A stretch of DNA of 20,821 nt from an uncultured Collinsella sp. (GTDB lineage: Bacteria; Actinomycetota; Coriobacteriia; Coriobacteriales; Coriobacteriaceae), in the NCBI GenBank assembly GCA_938023905.1, contig CALJCO010000033.1:1-20821 (forward strand), given 5' to 3'. The notes below the pieces were generated by a model that saw nothing but the letters and a program-made list of their open reading frames with translations, made no database searches and was not told where the DNA came from. This document shows positions 8,404-15,966 of this stretch, piece by piece. Positions within the stretch are counted from its first letter, which is position 1. Each line of letters opens with the position of its first letter. The translations under genes were made by a program, and so were the position numbers.

Positions 8404-8857
8404 CTAGTGCTTGTTGAGCCGCTTCTCGTCGGTTGCCACCCCCGCGTTGGAAAGCCCGGTCGTGCCGCCCTGGACACCGCCAGCCTTGCCGCCATAGAAC
8501 AGCCAAGGCTTCACCTCCTTGAACACAGAGGCGTCGCCGTCGTGGCCGTCCGGCAGCGCCTTGGCCGCCTTCACATTGCGTACGGCCTGCCAGCCGCAGC
8601 TCCTACTCTGCGCGCTCGTCTGCCGCCCGGGCCTTCACCTGCTCGATCACGCCGCGTAGGGCATCGGCTGCCTCTGCGGTCTTGGCGGCCTCGGCCACCT
8701 GGCCCTCAAGCTCCTTGATACGTACCTCTTGCTTGGCGAGAAGGACCTTGAACTCGTCGGGGCCATCGTCGGTGGCGGCAACTTCTTCTTCCCATGCTGC
8801 ACTTGTTCGTCTGTTTACCCTTGCGGGTGCTGCTGCGTCTCCGTCGCCTGCCCACAT
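8404..8857 (-). pseudogene. Phage capsid scaffolding protein remnant (DUF4355/GP20-like)
   Basis: The ATG at 8857 is preceded by AAGGAGGA. The first frame encodes 84 residues with a coiled-coil middle (DEFKVLLAKQEVRIKELEGQ), typical of phage scaffolding proteins, and ends at a TAG near 8603. A neighbouring frame then continues with VRNVKAAKALPDGHDGD, FKEVKPWLFYGGKAGG and GGTTGLSNAGVATDEK, ending at 8404. The PWLF..GG...GTTGL.NAG tail is characteristic of the phage minor structural GP20/DUF4355 scaffold family. The TAG and a +1 shift make it a pseudogene of about 150 codons. It is a lone prophage fragment, abutting the IS110 element and divergent from ietA. Confidence 0.7.
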
Positions 8858-8984
8858 CGGTGTCCTCCTTCATGGGAACCACTTTCGTGAATCACGCAGG
8901 CAGGAGCCCGCCCGAATGCATGTTAGGAGCAGGGTATTTCTCTGTCACAAGAGCGTAGTCAGCTCGAACTAAATCACATTTAGT

Positions 8985-9055
8985 ATTGTGCCACTTTCGA
9001 AGAGCTCAAAGCTTTAGCACAATCTATAAGGTAGCAGCTGTAAATCTGCTATCCT
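8985..9055 (+). promoter_or_regulatory. ietAS control region: inverted repeats and extended -10
   Basis: ATTGTGC (8985-8991) and GCACAAT (9017-9023) form a perfect inverted repeat. A second, TAGCAG/CTGCTA, immediately precedes an extended -10 element, TGCTATCCT (9047-9055). Transcription from that -10 would begin near 9062, leaving a leader of about 35 bases before the ATG at 9096. The repeats could be operators; the C-terminal helix-turn-helix of IetA makes autoregulation possible. Confidence 0.45.
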
Positions 9056-9095
9056 AAGCATGTTCCAAATTTCCGCAATAGAGAGGAAATGGTAT

Positions 9096-10193
9096 ATGGA
9101 GGCAATAGACTACATACCTAGGCTGGTGAGAGCCTGTTTAGAGAATGACAGAAGACTCGTAGAGTCAGTCTCGCTCACGGTGTCCCGCAAGCTGAGACGT
9201 GATCGTCCTGATCTCGCTTCGGAGATCGCTGGGGCGCTTGCAGCATCTGACATGAGAAGCGAGGCTACCCGTGCAGCCGAGATAAACCCGCTACCGATCG
9301 ACCGAGAGACCCGCTTCTCTCTCGTAGAGTTCATAGAGCCAATCGAGCTACCGGACCCCATTCTTGATGCTGCAACCACAAAAGAGCTTGCCGACTTTCT
9401 CAAGGAAAGAGGTCTGATTCAGCGGTTTTTCGAGGATGGGATCGAACCCTCGAACAGTATCCTCTTCATTGGCGCTCCGGGCGTGGGTAAGACATACGCG
9501 GCCAACTGGCTTGCATACAAGCTCGCTCTTCCGCTCATAACGCTCGACCTCGCAACTTCGATATCCAGCTATCTCGGTCGATCCGGACAAAACATCAAGA
9601 GCGTCTTCGACTATGTCCGCGCACAGCCTGCGGTGCTCTTCCTGGACGAGTTCGACGCAATTGCGAAGCGGCGTGATGACGAGGGTGACCTCGGCGAATT
9701 GAAGCGCCTAGTGAACGTTCTTCTCAAAGAAATCGAGACATGCCCTAAGGGCAGCATCGTGCTTGCAGCTACAAATCATCCGGAGTTGTTGGATAGGGCG
9801 ATTTGGCGGCGCTTCGACAGAGTTATAGAGGTGCCGCTTCCCGAGGAGAACGAACGCATGCGACTCTTCGAGAGACACTTGCCCAGCGACCGCTTCACGC
9901 TCTCGCAAGAGATGCTCTTCCTCATGGTCGAGAAGAGCGCGGGCATGAGCGCCGCAGACATTTGCAAGCTTTGCGAGCACATTAAGCGCCAATCAGTGAT
10001 GAATCCGGACGAGAGCATAGAGATCATTTCTCTGAGCGAGCTGTACTCCAAATGCAAACCTCAAACGAAGCAGGAGAAGAGTGAGGCGTGCATAAAACTC
10101 AGAGAAATTAACCCAGCCCTTACCGTGCGAGACATTGCGCGGATCGTCGGAGTCGGCGCCTCGACGGTCTCCCGCTACATGAAGGAGGCATAA
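9096..10193 (+). CDS. ietA: IetA-like AAA ATPase of an IetAS defence system
   Basis: This 365-residue AAA+ ATPase has Walker A GAPGVGKT (126-133), Walker B LFLDEFD with D184/E185, sensor-1 N227 in LAATN, and a WRRFD arginine region (237-241). A C-terminal segment (about 333-365, LTVRDIARIVGVGASTVSRYMK) forms a helix-turn-helix. I chose the ATG at 9096, with GAGAGG nine bases upstream, over the ATG at 9060, which has no ribosome site and would fall at the predicted transcription start. The stop is three bases before the ietS ATG and the ietS ribosome site lies inside the last ietA codons, so expression is coupled. The ATPase-plus-subtilase pair is the IetAS system: first described as a stability (toxin-antitoxin) locus on an Agrobacterium Ti plasmid and later reported to protect against phage. 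IetA is thought to restrain or activate the protease partner. The HTH suggests DNA binding as well, which is inference. Confidence 0.85.
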   Translation: MEAIDYIPRLVRACLENDRRLVESVSLTVSRKLRRDRPDLASEIAGALAASDMRSEATRAAEINPLPIDRETRFSLVEFIEPIELPDPILDAATTKELADFLKERGLIQRFFEDGIEPSNSILFIGAPGVGKTYAANWLAYKLALPLITLDLATSISSYLGRSGQNIKSVFDYVRAQPAVLFLDEFDAIAKRRDDEGDLGELKRLVNVLLKEIETCPKGSIVLAATNHPELLDRAIWRRFDRVIEVPLPEENERMRLFERHLPSDRFTLSQEMLFLMVEKSAGMSAADICKLCEHIKRQSVMNPDESIEIISLSELYSKCKPQTKQEKSEACIKLREINPALTVRDIARIVGVGASTVSRYMKEA

Positions 10194-10196
10194 GCC

Positions 10197-12503
10197 ATGT
10201 CCGACCCGCTGCCAATCCTTGCTCACGGCGAATCATATGCTCAGCCAGTTCAGAAGAAAACCGGTGGAGGTTCCAAGCCACGGCCACACGAGTACGAAGA
10301 GGCTAGGAACCGCCTCCTTGCTAATATCGGCGCTGTGTCCAGGCAGATGCAGACCGACCCTGATTCCTACCTCGAGGAAAAGGTGGTCTGTATACGTATG
10401 GAGCCCAAGTTCGAAGCAAAGTCCTATGCACCCTCGTCGGTGCTCACCTCTTCGGACGAGTTGCAAGTCATCGGCGGCAGGAGATACAAGACAGGCAACG
10501 TGCAACCTCAGAAGAACAGTAATGACGAAGATGCAGGAGAGCAGCTCGAGTTCGCAAAGCTCTACTTCCTGCGCACGACCTCAAAGGGTCTTGCCGATTT
10601 TGAAAACGCGCTTCGCACCGGGTCAAACGAATCGGACGCATGGCGCAACGAGGTAATGTCCATCCGTTCCTTCGACCTGCTTGAGCCGGGCGAAAAGATA
10701 CTTGGCTTCGATGCGGAATGGAAAGAGGGCCTGGTCGAAGCCGTGCTTCATCCGCTCCAAGAAAGCGCCGAGGATGCCGTAGACCTGTTCTGCAAGGCAG
10801 CAGGACTCGGTCGTGACGAAATCGAGGTACGGTCATACAAAGACGGCGTTACATTCATCGCCGCACAGTTGAGCAGGGAAGCTACTATGGCAGCAGCGAG
10901 AATCAACCCGCTGCGCACGGTTCACCCGATGGGAAGAATCGCCTTCGAGCCGATACGGAGCGCGATGAGCGCACCAGCACCGCAGGTTGCTGCGGCCCAG
11001 AATGTCCCACCTGTGACCGTCGGCGTCTTCGATGGTGGATGCAATCCCAATGTCCCGCTCCTCTCCGGCTATGTCAATGCGCATGATGCCGTTGCATCGC
11101 TGCCCGACCAAGACGGCATCGACCATGGAACGGGTGTATGCGGAGCCGTGCTGCATGGCGAGCTTTCTGGTAAGGGAGCTAGTGACGTCCTTCCTGCGCC
11201 CGAGGTGAAGGTTGAGAGCTTTCGAGTGCTGCCACCGAGCGATCCCATCGACATTGACCTCTACGAATCGATCGACGCTATCGAGTACGTAGTCGGGCAT
11301 AATCCTGACATCCAACTGTATAATCTCTCATTTGGCCCCGCTGGCCCCATTCTCGACGATGACATCAGCCGCTTCACTTATGCCCTTGATGTGCTGTCGT
11401 ACAACCGCGATGCCGAGCCGCCCCTCTTTTGCATTGCGGCCGGCAATGACGGCGATTTGCCAAGCCCAGATAATCGTGTGCAGTCACCAGCGGATTTGGT
11501 CAACGGCATCGGAGTTGGCGCGTTTTGTATATTGCCTGATGGTACGAAGGCACGCGCTCCGTATAGCTGTGTTGGTCCGGGAAGAGAGGGTGCCAAAATC
11601 AAGCCCGACCTCCTTGAGTATGGAGGGGACATCAACAAGCCATTCGTGGTGGTTGCCTCAAGCGGAAATGCTTTAGGCGCAAGCGCGGGTACCAGCTTTG
11701 CATCTCCTTTACTCGTCCACAAGCTTGGCAGAATGATGTCGCGAAGCGAGGATATCTCACAGCATCTCGCCCGGGCTCTGGTCCTCCACAATTCGAAGCA
11801 CAGTGATAGCTTTGTTCGAGAAGAGTACGGTTTCGGCATTGCTCCAGATGATCCATCGAGTTGTCTGAGCTGTGACGACAACCGCGTCACCACGCTATAT
11901 CAAGGCATGCTCAGACCTAAGCAGCTTGTCTCGCTGCCGATATTTGCCCCCGGCATCGAGTCGGCGAAGGGGCTTATCACAATCAGCTGGACCATCGTTG
12001 CAGTCTGCGAAACGAATCCCAATGATTCGGATGCATACACCTCAAGCTGCATAGTAGATACCCTCATTCCTCATGCCAACAAATACACGTACTCGCTCAA
12101 AGGTACAAGCTATAGGCATACGGTGAATCTCGCCACCGAGGAGGGGCGTATCAAGGCAGCTGAACTTGAACTGCAGGGCTACACCTCATCAACCTTGCCG
12201 GTGAGCAAGCCTGCAAAGAAGTACTGGGAAGAGTCAGAGTTGCGAGCCAACGATATGAAGTGGGACAGTGTCATTAGCAGGACACAGCGCATGAAATCAA
12301 GCTCATTGTATGACCCGAAGCTGACGCTCCAATCCTTATTCCGTAATAATAACGATCCCGATGCGCTCACTCGTTACTATGCGGTCGTGACGGTCGATGC
12401 TCCAGGCTACAATGGCAGTCTTTACAACAGTACGCTCCAGGAGTATCGCAACTTGCAGCCAATCAAGCTCAGGATTGAGCCGCGTCTTGAGGCACGGAGT
12501 TAA
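10197..12503 (+). CDS. ietS: IetS-like subtilisin-family serine protease
   Basis: This 768-residue protein has an S8 (subtilase) domain with the full catalytic set in order: D279 in VGVFDGG, H310 in DHGTGVCG, oxyanion N417 in IAAGNDG and S500 in GTSFASPL. About 270 residues precede the catalytic domain and about 260 follow it; the latter are beta-rich and may bind substrate or partner. No signal peptide is visible, so the protease should act in the cytoplasm, unlike most subtilases. AAGGAGG lies eight bases before the ATG. It is the second gene of the operon with the AAA ATPase, the gene order known for IetAS, where the protease is the proposed toxic effector. The frame is intact and all catalytic residues are present, so this is probably a working module. 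A terminator hairpin follows. Confidence 0.87.
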   Translation: MSDPLPILAHGESYAQPVQKKTGGGSKPRPHEYEEARNRLLANIGAVSRQMQTDPDSYLEEKVVCIRMEPKFEAKSYAPSSVLTSSDELQVIGGRRYKTGNVQPQKNSNDEDAGEQLEFAKLYFLRTTSKGLADFENALRTGSNESDAWRNEVMSIRSFDLLEPGEKILGFDAEWKEGLVEAVLHPLQESAEDAVDLFCKAAGLGRDEIEVRSYKDGVTFIAAQLSREATMAAARINPLRTVHPMGRIAFEPIRSAMSAPAPQVAAAQNVPPVTVGVFDGGCNPNVPLLSGYVNAHDAVASLPDQDGIDHGTGVCGAVLHGELSGKGASDVLPAPEVKVESFRVLPPSDPIDIDLYESIDAIEYVVGHNPDIQLYNLSFGPAGPILDDDISRFTYALDVLSYNRDAEPPLFCIAAGNDGDLPSPDNRVQSPADLVNGIGVGAFCILPDGTKARAPYSCVGPGREGAKIKPDLLEYGGDINKPFVVVASSGNALGASAGTSFASPLLVHKLGRMMSRSEDISQHLARALVLHNSKHSDSFVREEYGFGIAPDDPSSCLSCDDNRVTTLYQGMLRPKQLVSLPIFAPGIESAKGLITISWTIVAVCETNPNDSDAYTSSCIVDTLIPHANKYTYSLKGTSYRHTVNLATEEGRIKAAELELQGYTSSTLPVSKPAKKYWEESELRANDMKWDSVISRTQRMKSSSLYDPKLTLQSLFRNNNDPDALTRYYAVVTVDAPGYNGSLYNSTLQEYRNLQPIKLRIEPRLEARS

Positions 12504-12509
12504 TAGAAT

Positions 12510-12545
12510 GGACGGCCATCGTGCATAATTGCCTGATGGCCGTCC
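12510..12545. terminator. Hairpin after ietS, likely terminator
   Basis: Perfect 11-bp arms GGACGGCCATC (12510-12520) and GATGGCCGTCC (12535-12545) start seven bases after the ietS stop and enclose a 14-base loop. The T-run that should follow is poor, so it may slow or protect transcripts rather than terminate fully. Confidence 0.6.
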
Positions 12546-12572
12546 TGCTACACACAAAGCAATAGGATAATA

Positions 12573-12770
12573 TTAGGCAGACAGAACGATGCCTCTCTCG
12601 TCGAGCAATCTGTCTACCGCGTTGAACAACTCTTGAAAGTTTCCAAGGGTCACATTAACGAACTGATACTTTAGGTCTTCGGAATGTGAACTCTCTCCGA
12701 AGAGCTCAGTAATCCCTGAGTTGAATTTCGACTTGCCATGGCGGCCTTCTCCTTTGAAGAAGGTCGCCAT
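12573..12770 (-). CDS. Small hypothetical ORF
   Basis: The minus-strand frame gives 65 residues (starting MATFFKGEGRHGKSK, later QFVNVTLGNFQELFNAVDRLL) with a plausible amphipathic C-terminal half. The ribosome site is weak (GGAATGGGG almost touching the ATG). The first 13 codons overlap a 16-bp inverted repeat, so the true coding part may be the tail of a truncated gene rather than a complete one. No family is recognised. Confidence 0.3.
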   Translation of the reverse strand: MATFFKGEGRHGKSKFNSGITELFGESSHSEDLKYQFVNVTLGNFQELFNAVDRLLDERGIVLSA

Positions 12771-12773
12771 GGC
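12735..12773. repeat. Long near-perfect hairpin
   Basis: Arms of 16 bp, GCCATGGCGGCCTTCT (12735-12750) and AGAAGGTCGCCATGGC (12758-12773), differ at one position that would be a G-U pair in RNA, with a 7-base loop. There is no T-run on either side. It lies at the 5' end of the small minus-strand ORF. It could be a protein-binding site, an element end or a remnant of a repeated palindrome. Confidence 0.55.
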
Positions 12774-13049
12774 CCCATTCCGGTCTTGTGATTATTCGCT
12801 GATTATTGCATCAGTTTTGCTACGCCGTTCCATGCCGCACTGCAACGCCGCTCCATGGTAGGCTGATACACGTTGACACGAAGAGCCTGTACGCGCCTAG
12901 CATGAGGCGTTTTCTTTTCCAAAACAATCCAGATGGCACGAAGCGTGCGGTAGTGTCGCGATCGTTGGTGTAGGTCTCGGTTCTCAAGGGTAGCCGGAGT
13001 CGACCCGAGGAACCGAGAATCGCCTAGAATGCCGTCATCCTAACGTATG
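12774..13049. other. Non-coding stretch between small ORF and IS256 remnant
   Basis: No gene is seen. A small terminator-like hairpin CGCCT-agcatg-AGGCG (12894-12909) is followed by TTTTCTTTT on the + strand. A second inverted repeat, TCTCGGTTC (12975-12983) with GAACCGAGA (13010-13018), lies just past the transposase stop at 13050 and is probably part of the IS256-type element end. Confidence 0.45.
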
Positions 13050-13435
13050 TCACGCCGCCTTCCCGCCGGGAATCGGGCTGTCGGCCACGACGAGCGCGAT
13101 GAACCTGGCCACGTGCTCGGCGACGGCGCCCTCGACGGCCCTGCCGATGGAGTCGTCGTTGAACCAGCGGCGGCCGACCCACTCCTTGTCCATCTCGGCG
13201 AACACGGCGCCCATCATCCTGATGGGCTACTTCCTGCTCGGGAACACCTGTATGACGCGGCTGCGGCGCTTGAGCTCGCGGTCGGTGCGCTCCTGCACAT
13301 TCTTGGTGCGCAGGCTGACGTGGTGCTCGCAGGGGAAGTCCAGGTAGCCCAGGGCGTCGGCCTCGGCCTTCTCGAGCACCTCGGCGGCCTTGGGGCAGAC
13401 CCCCCCGATCTGATCGGTGACGAGCTGGGAGCTCG
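13050..13435 (-). pseudogene. IS256-family (Mutator type) transposase C-terminal remnant
   Basis: The minus-strand frame reads KAAEVLEKAEADALGYLDFP, then TDRELKRRSRVIQVFPSRK, a TAG, and in the same frame PIRMMGAVFAEMDKEW and ending PIPGGKAA at 13050. The LDFP..H...RT-N-ER-N/D-RE-RRR-RV-V-FP pattern is the conserved C-terminal end of IS256/Mutator transposases. The N-terminal two thirds, including the catalytic DDE residues, are missing, and the TAG at 13227-13229 is a nonsense change in an otherwise sound reading frame. The element is dead. Homology fades near 13435, where the sequence becomes unrelated. Confidence 0.75.
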
Positions 13436-13862
13436 AGTCCGGGCTCGCCGACTGCAGAACCAGGCTCGCCGCAGCGGCACGCGTGGACGGCGTGTACAGG
13501 GAGCGCGCCCGCGCCATCAGCGGGGGGGGTGCTGCGACCGCGAGATACGCGGTAGCGACCTTGGCCGCATGTGGGCGCTTCTGCAGGTTCGAGCGGAAGG
13601 ATGTGAAGTGATGGGCGAAGACGTGAAATGGGCGTTGGGCATTGCGGTCACGGCGCTCGTGCTCGTGGCGTTTCTGCCGCTCGTGCCGGTCGTCCTGGTG
13701 CCGGGGCCGTGGAAGACTAGGGGGCGCATCCGAGACCGAAACCCCCCGTTGGAGGGGCCGTCCGGGCCGTCCGTTTTTTGTCCGGGCGAGCTGAGATGCT
13801 TTTATCGCGATACGCGCAGATGGGAAGCACATCACTGGTATGATGGGCAAAAGGAGGAGATT
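13436..13862 (+). other. Unassigned stretch; possible small membrane ORF in frame with the antitoxin
   Basis: An ATG at 13611 opens a frame reading MGEDVKWALGIAVTALVLVA, with one hydrophobic helix and a proline/arginine-rich tail, and it runs without a stop into the Panacea gene at 13863. The ribosome site (GGAAGG, ten bases away) is weak, and an AAGGAGG site plus a possible extended -10 (TGGTATGAT, 13836-13844) sit directly before 13863. I therefore take the antitoxin to start at 13863 and regard this as a remnant or chance fusion. An eight-G run lies at 13522-13529. Confidence 0.3.
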
Positions 13863-14327
13863 ATGAACACGACCGCAAGCTACACCGCCATGGGAATCGC
13901 CAAATACGTAGTTGACAAATGCTATAAAGACAACAAGCCGGTCAGCAACCTACAGCTACAGAAGATGCTGTACTTCTTGCAACTAACTTTCATCAAGGGG
14001 TACGACTCGCCCCTGTTCGACGACACGTTCGAGGCATGGCAGTACGGCCCGGTCATCCGCGACGTATACGTCAAGTTCTCCGAGTTCGGCGGTTCGCCCA
14101 TAAAGATGATTTTCCCTGACGCAGTCCGCTTCGAGAACGACGAGCAGGAAGATTTCATCAACACCATCATCGAAAAACTGCGAGGACTTTCTCCCTGGAA
14201 CCTCGTACGGGTCTCCCATGCGAAGGGGTCCCCGTGGGATGAGGTCTACAATAGGCGCGGACAAGACAAGGGAATCATCCCAAACGGTCTCATCGTCGCG
14301 GCCGCAAAGGCGGACCAGAATGGCTGA
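13863..14327 (+). CDS. Panacea (DUF4065) antitoxin, PanA-like
   Basis: This 154-residue protein starts at the ATG at 13863 behind AAGGAGG (13851-13857). The N-terminus YTAMGIAKYVVDKC, the KPVSNLQLQKMLYFLQ helix and the EAWQYGPVIRDVYVKFSEFG segment are hallmarks of the Panacea/DUF4065 (SocA-like) domain. This domain neutralises very diverse toxins encoded next to it and can act as a proteolytic adaptor. The length fits a stand-alone Panacea domain. The following gene overlaps its stop codon (ATG at 14320, TGA at 14325-14327), so the two are coupled, as in PanAT toxin-antitoxin pairs. A very short leader after the extended -10 near 13839 is possible. Confidence 0.85.
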   Translation: MNTTASYTAMGIAKYVVDKCYKDNKPVSNLQLQKMLYFLQLTFIKGYDSPLFDDTFEAWQYGPVIRDVYVKFSEFGGSPIKMIFPDAVRFENDEQEDFINTIIEKLRGLSPWNLVRVSHAKGSPWDEVYNRRGQDKGIIPNGLIVAAAKADQNG

Positions 14328-15266
14328 GAATCAAGAAGTGCCCGCCGGCATGAAAAGAGCCCTTGAGATTCTGACGAGCGTTCTCCAAGCGGCGACTATC
14401 TTGAGAAATCGATGCTCATTGTTCCCGACGTCGAGGCGGACTCCGATGAGACACAGAAAAGGGATGCGCTGACCAAACTTCTGGAAACCTTAGCGTCCGA
14501 CGACCCAGGCCTCTCCCTCTCGGATGAAAACATCGCCGACGTCAAGGCCTTCTTCGAAAAGCTGTACGGCGGGCAGGTGAAGTTCCGCCATAGATACTCG
14601 GACGTCTGCAACGTCGTGTTTGACTACAAGGATTGCGAGCTCGACCCGACGAACGTCCCATACCCCGTAAGCCGCTTGGCCGACAACATGGGCAAGGTCC
14701 TGACAAGCATGCTGGAAGACCGACCCCGCTCGGAGCAGGCCGATAGTGTACGTAAGCTGTGCGACCACATCGAGCTTGAGAAGACGCGCCTACTCCACTA
14801 CACGGAGCAGATGAAGATGATGTGCTCCTTCGAGGAAAGGAGCACGCAACTCGACGAGCAAATCAAAGAGCAGCAGGAAAAGACGGAAAGCGAAATCAAA
14901 CGTCTGGAAGATGACTCGCTGAAGCGAATTGAGGAGGAAAAGAGAGAGGCGCAGCGTGAAAACGTGTCCGTCCTCGGCGTGTTCACCGGCATCGTCGTCG
15001 CCTTCGTCGCGGGCCTGACCTTCTCCTCATCCATCCTGCAGAGCATCGACAGGGCGAGCATCTACAGGCTATGCGCGATGGCGACAGTGATAGGAGTATT
15101 CCTATTCGACACGATAGCGATCCTGCTCTCGTTCCTGGGAAAGGTGACCAGAGTTGAATGCCCTGACCTGGCCAAGATCGTGAAGATCGCAAACTTCATC
15201 GCCCTCGTCTTCCTCGCCGCCGCGGTCTTCGCGAGATTCTTCATCCCTATGCCAGCTTACAACTAG
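14320..15266 (+). pseudogene. Coiled-coil, three-TM partner of the Panacea antitoxin, apparently frameshifted
   Basis: The long frame from the ATG at 14412 to 15266 (284 residues) has a globular N-terminal part, a charged coiled coil (about 118-185, QLDEQIKEQQEKTESEIKRL), and three hydrophobic segments near the C-terminus (about 188-210, 219-243, 257-278). The ATG at 14412 has no ribosome site. A better start is the ATG at 14320, overlapping the Panacea stop behind AAAGG, reading MAENQEVPAGMKRALEILTS in another frame. Adding one base near 14392-14397 would join it smoothly to the long frame (..LQAA-DYLEKSMLIVPD) and give about 315 residues. I therefore think the gene carries a 1-nt deletion, or the sequence has an error there. 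In PanAT pairs this position encodes the toxin, and membrane-active toxins are known among them, so a membrane-targeting toxin is my best guess. Confidence 0.65.
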
Positions 15267-15297
15267 CAGGAAGCGGAAACACCTACGACTAATCAGG

Positions 15298-15336
15298 GCC
15301 GCCCTCCGGGGCGGCTCCCCGCTTTTCGCGGCGGGG
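15298..15336. other. Two adjacent GC-rich hairpins
   Basis: GCCGCCC (15298-15304) pairs with GGGCGGC (15309-15315), and CCCCGC (15317-15322) pairs with GCGGGG (15331-15336). They lie between the three-TM gene and the terS fragment. No T-run follows immediately, so they may be a leader structure or a weak terminator, possibly phage-derived. Confidence 0.45.
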
Positions 15337-15358
15337 CGCGATTGATTGGAGGTGACGC

Positions 15359-15766
15359 TTGGACGCCGACGAGCCGCTGGCGAACCCGCGTCACGAGACA
15401 TACTGCCACGAGCGCGTTGCGAGCAGAACCCAGAGGCAGGCGAAGCTCGCCGCGTGGCCCGAACGCTCGCGCTGGAAGCCCGAGACGGTGGACAACAAGA
15501 TCTGCAAGCTCGAGGCCGAGCAGGAGGACAAGGCTAGGATTGCGAGCTCCATCCAGGGCGTCATGAAGCGCGTGAAGGCCAAGGGCGTGCCCGTGGTGGT
15601 CTACGAGCCCACGCTGGACGCGCCGGAGTTCTTCGGCTCCGAGGTCACCCACGACCTGGAGGCCTTCAAGGCCGGCTGCGACGTGATCGTCGCCAACCGC
15701 TGGAGCGACGAGCTCACGGACGTGGCGGACAAGGTGTACACGAGGGATCTGTTTAAGAGGGAATAG
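15359..15766 (+). pseudogene. Chimera: phage terminase small subunit N-terminus fused to ugd 3' end, copy 3
   Basis: A TTG at 15359 follows GGAGGTGA with six bases of spacing after GGAGG. The first 60 codons (LANPRHETYCHERVASRTQR, AAWPERSRWKPETVDNKICK) match the N-terminal DNA-binding region of phage terminase small subunits, with the NPRHE...TQ.QA...WK..TVD pattern. At about 15540 the frame passes without interruption into the Ugd C-terminus (ASSIQGVMKRVKAKGVP) and ends with VYTRDLFKRE. The ugd part is nearly identical to copy 2 for about 190 bases, then switches at ACGAGGGATCTG to the 3' end and trailer found in copy 1. It is a mosaic of recombination events. A 135-residue fusion could be made, but neither function should survive. 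Confidence 0.75.
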
Positions 15767-15819
15767 GGGAGAGCTGACGGCTGCGGCGACTCTGTCCTTG
15801 TGCATAAATCCAATTATTG

Positions 15820-15859
15820 AAAAGAGGGTGTATCGGCGCAAACCGATACACCCTCTTTT
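15820..15859. terminator. Bidirectional terminator between ugd copy 3 and abiH
   Basis: Perfect 17-bp arms (15820-15836 and 15843-15859) with a CGCAAA loop begin with AAAA and end with TTTT, so the hairpin works from both sides. It closes the + strand chimera and also the minus-strand abiH gene. Confidence 0.9.
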
Positions 15860-15966
15860 GGTTAAACAAGTCCCATTAGCCTTTGATTACGCTTTTATAG
15901 ATATACGTACGTTCTCCGGTCCTACTCTTCAATTACCACCTCAGGGAGCCGAATCTGGATTAGGTG

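Noticed and set aside
13047..13862. Extended N-terminus for the Panacea protein
   Set aside because: This upstream frame is antisense to the IS256 remnant; AAGGAGG directly before 13863 defines the start.
15293..15841. 182-codon minus-strand ORF containing HLVRHVRELVAPAVGDDHVA; a similar frame exists at 4867-5298
   Set aside because: The repeated protein is only the antisense of the ugd tail present in several copies, not a real family.
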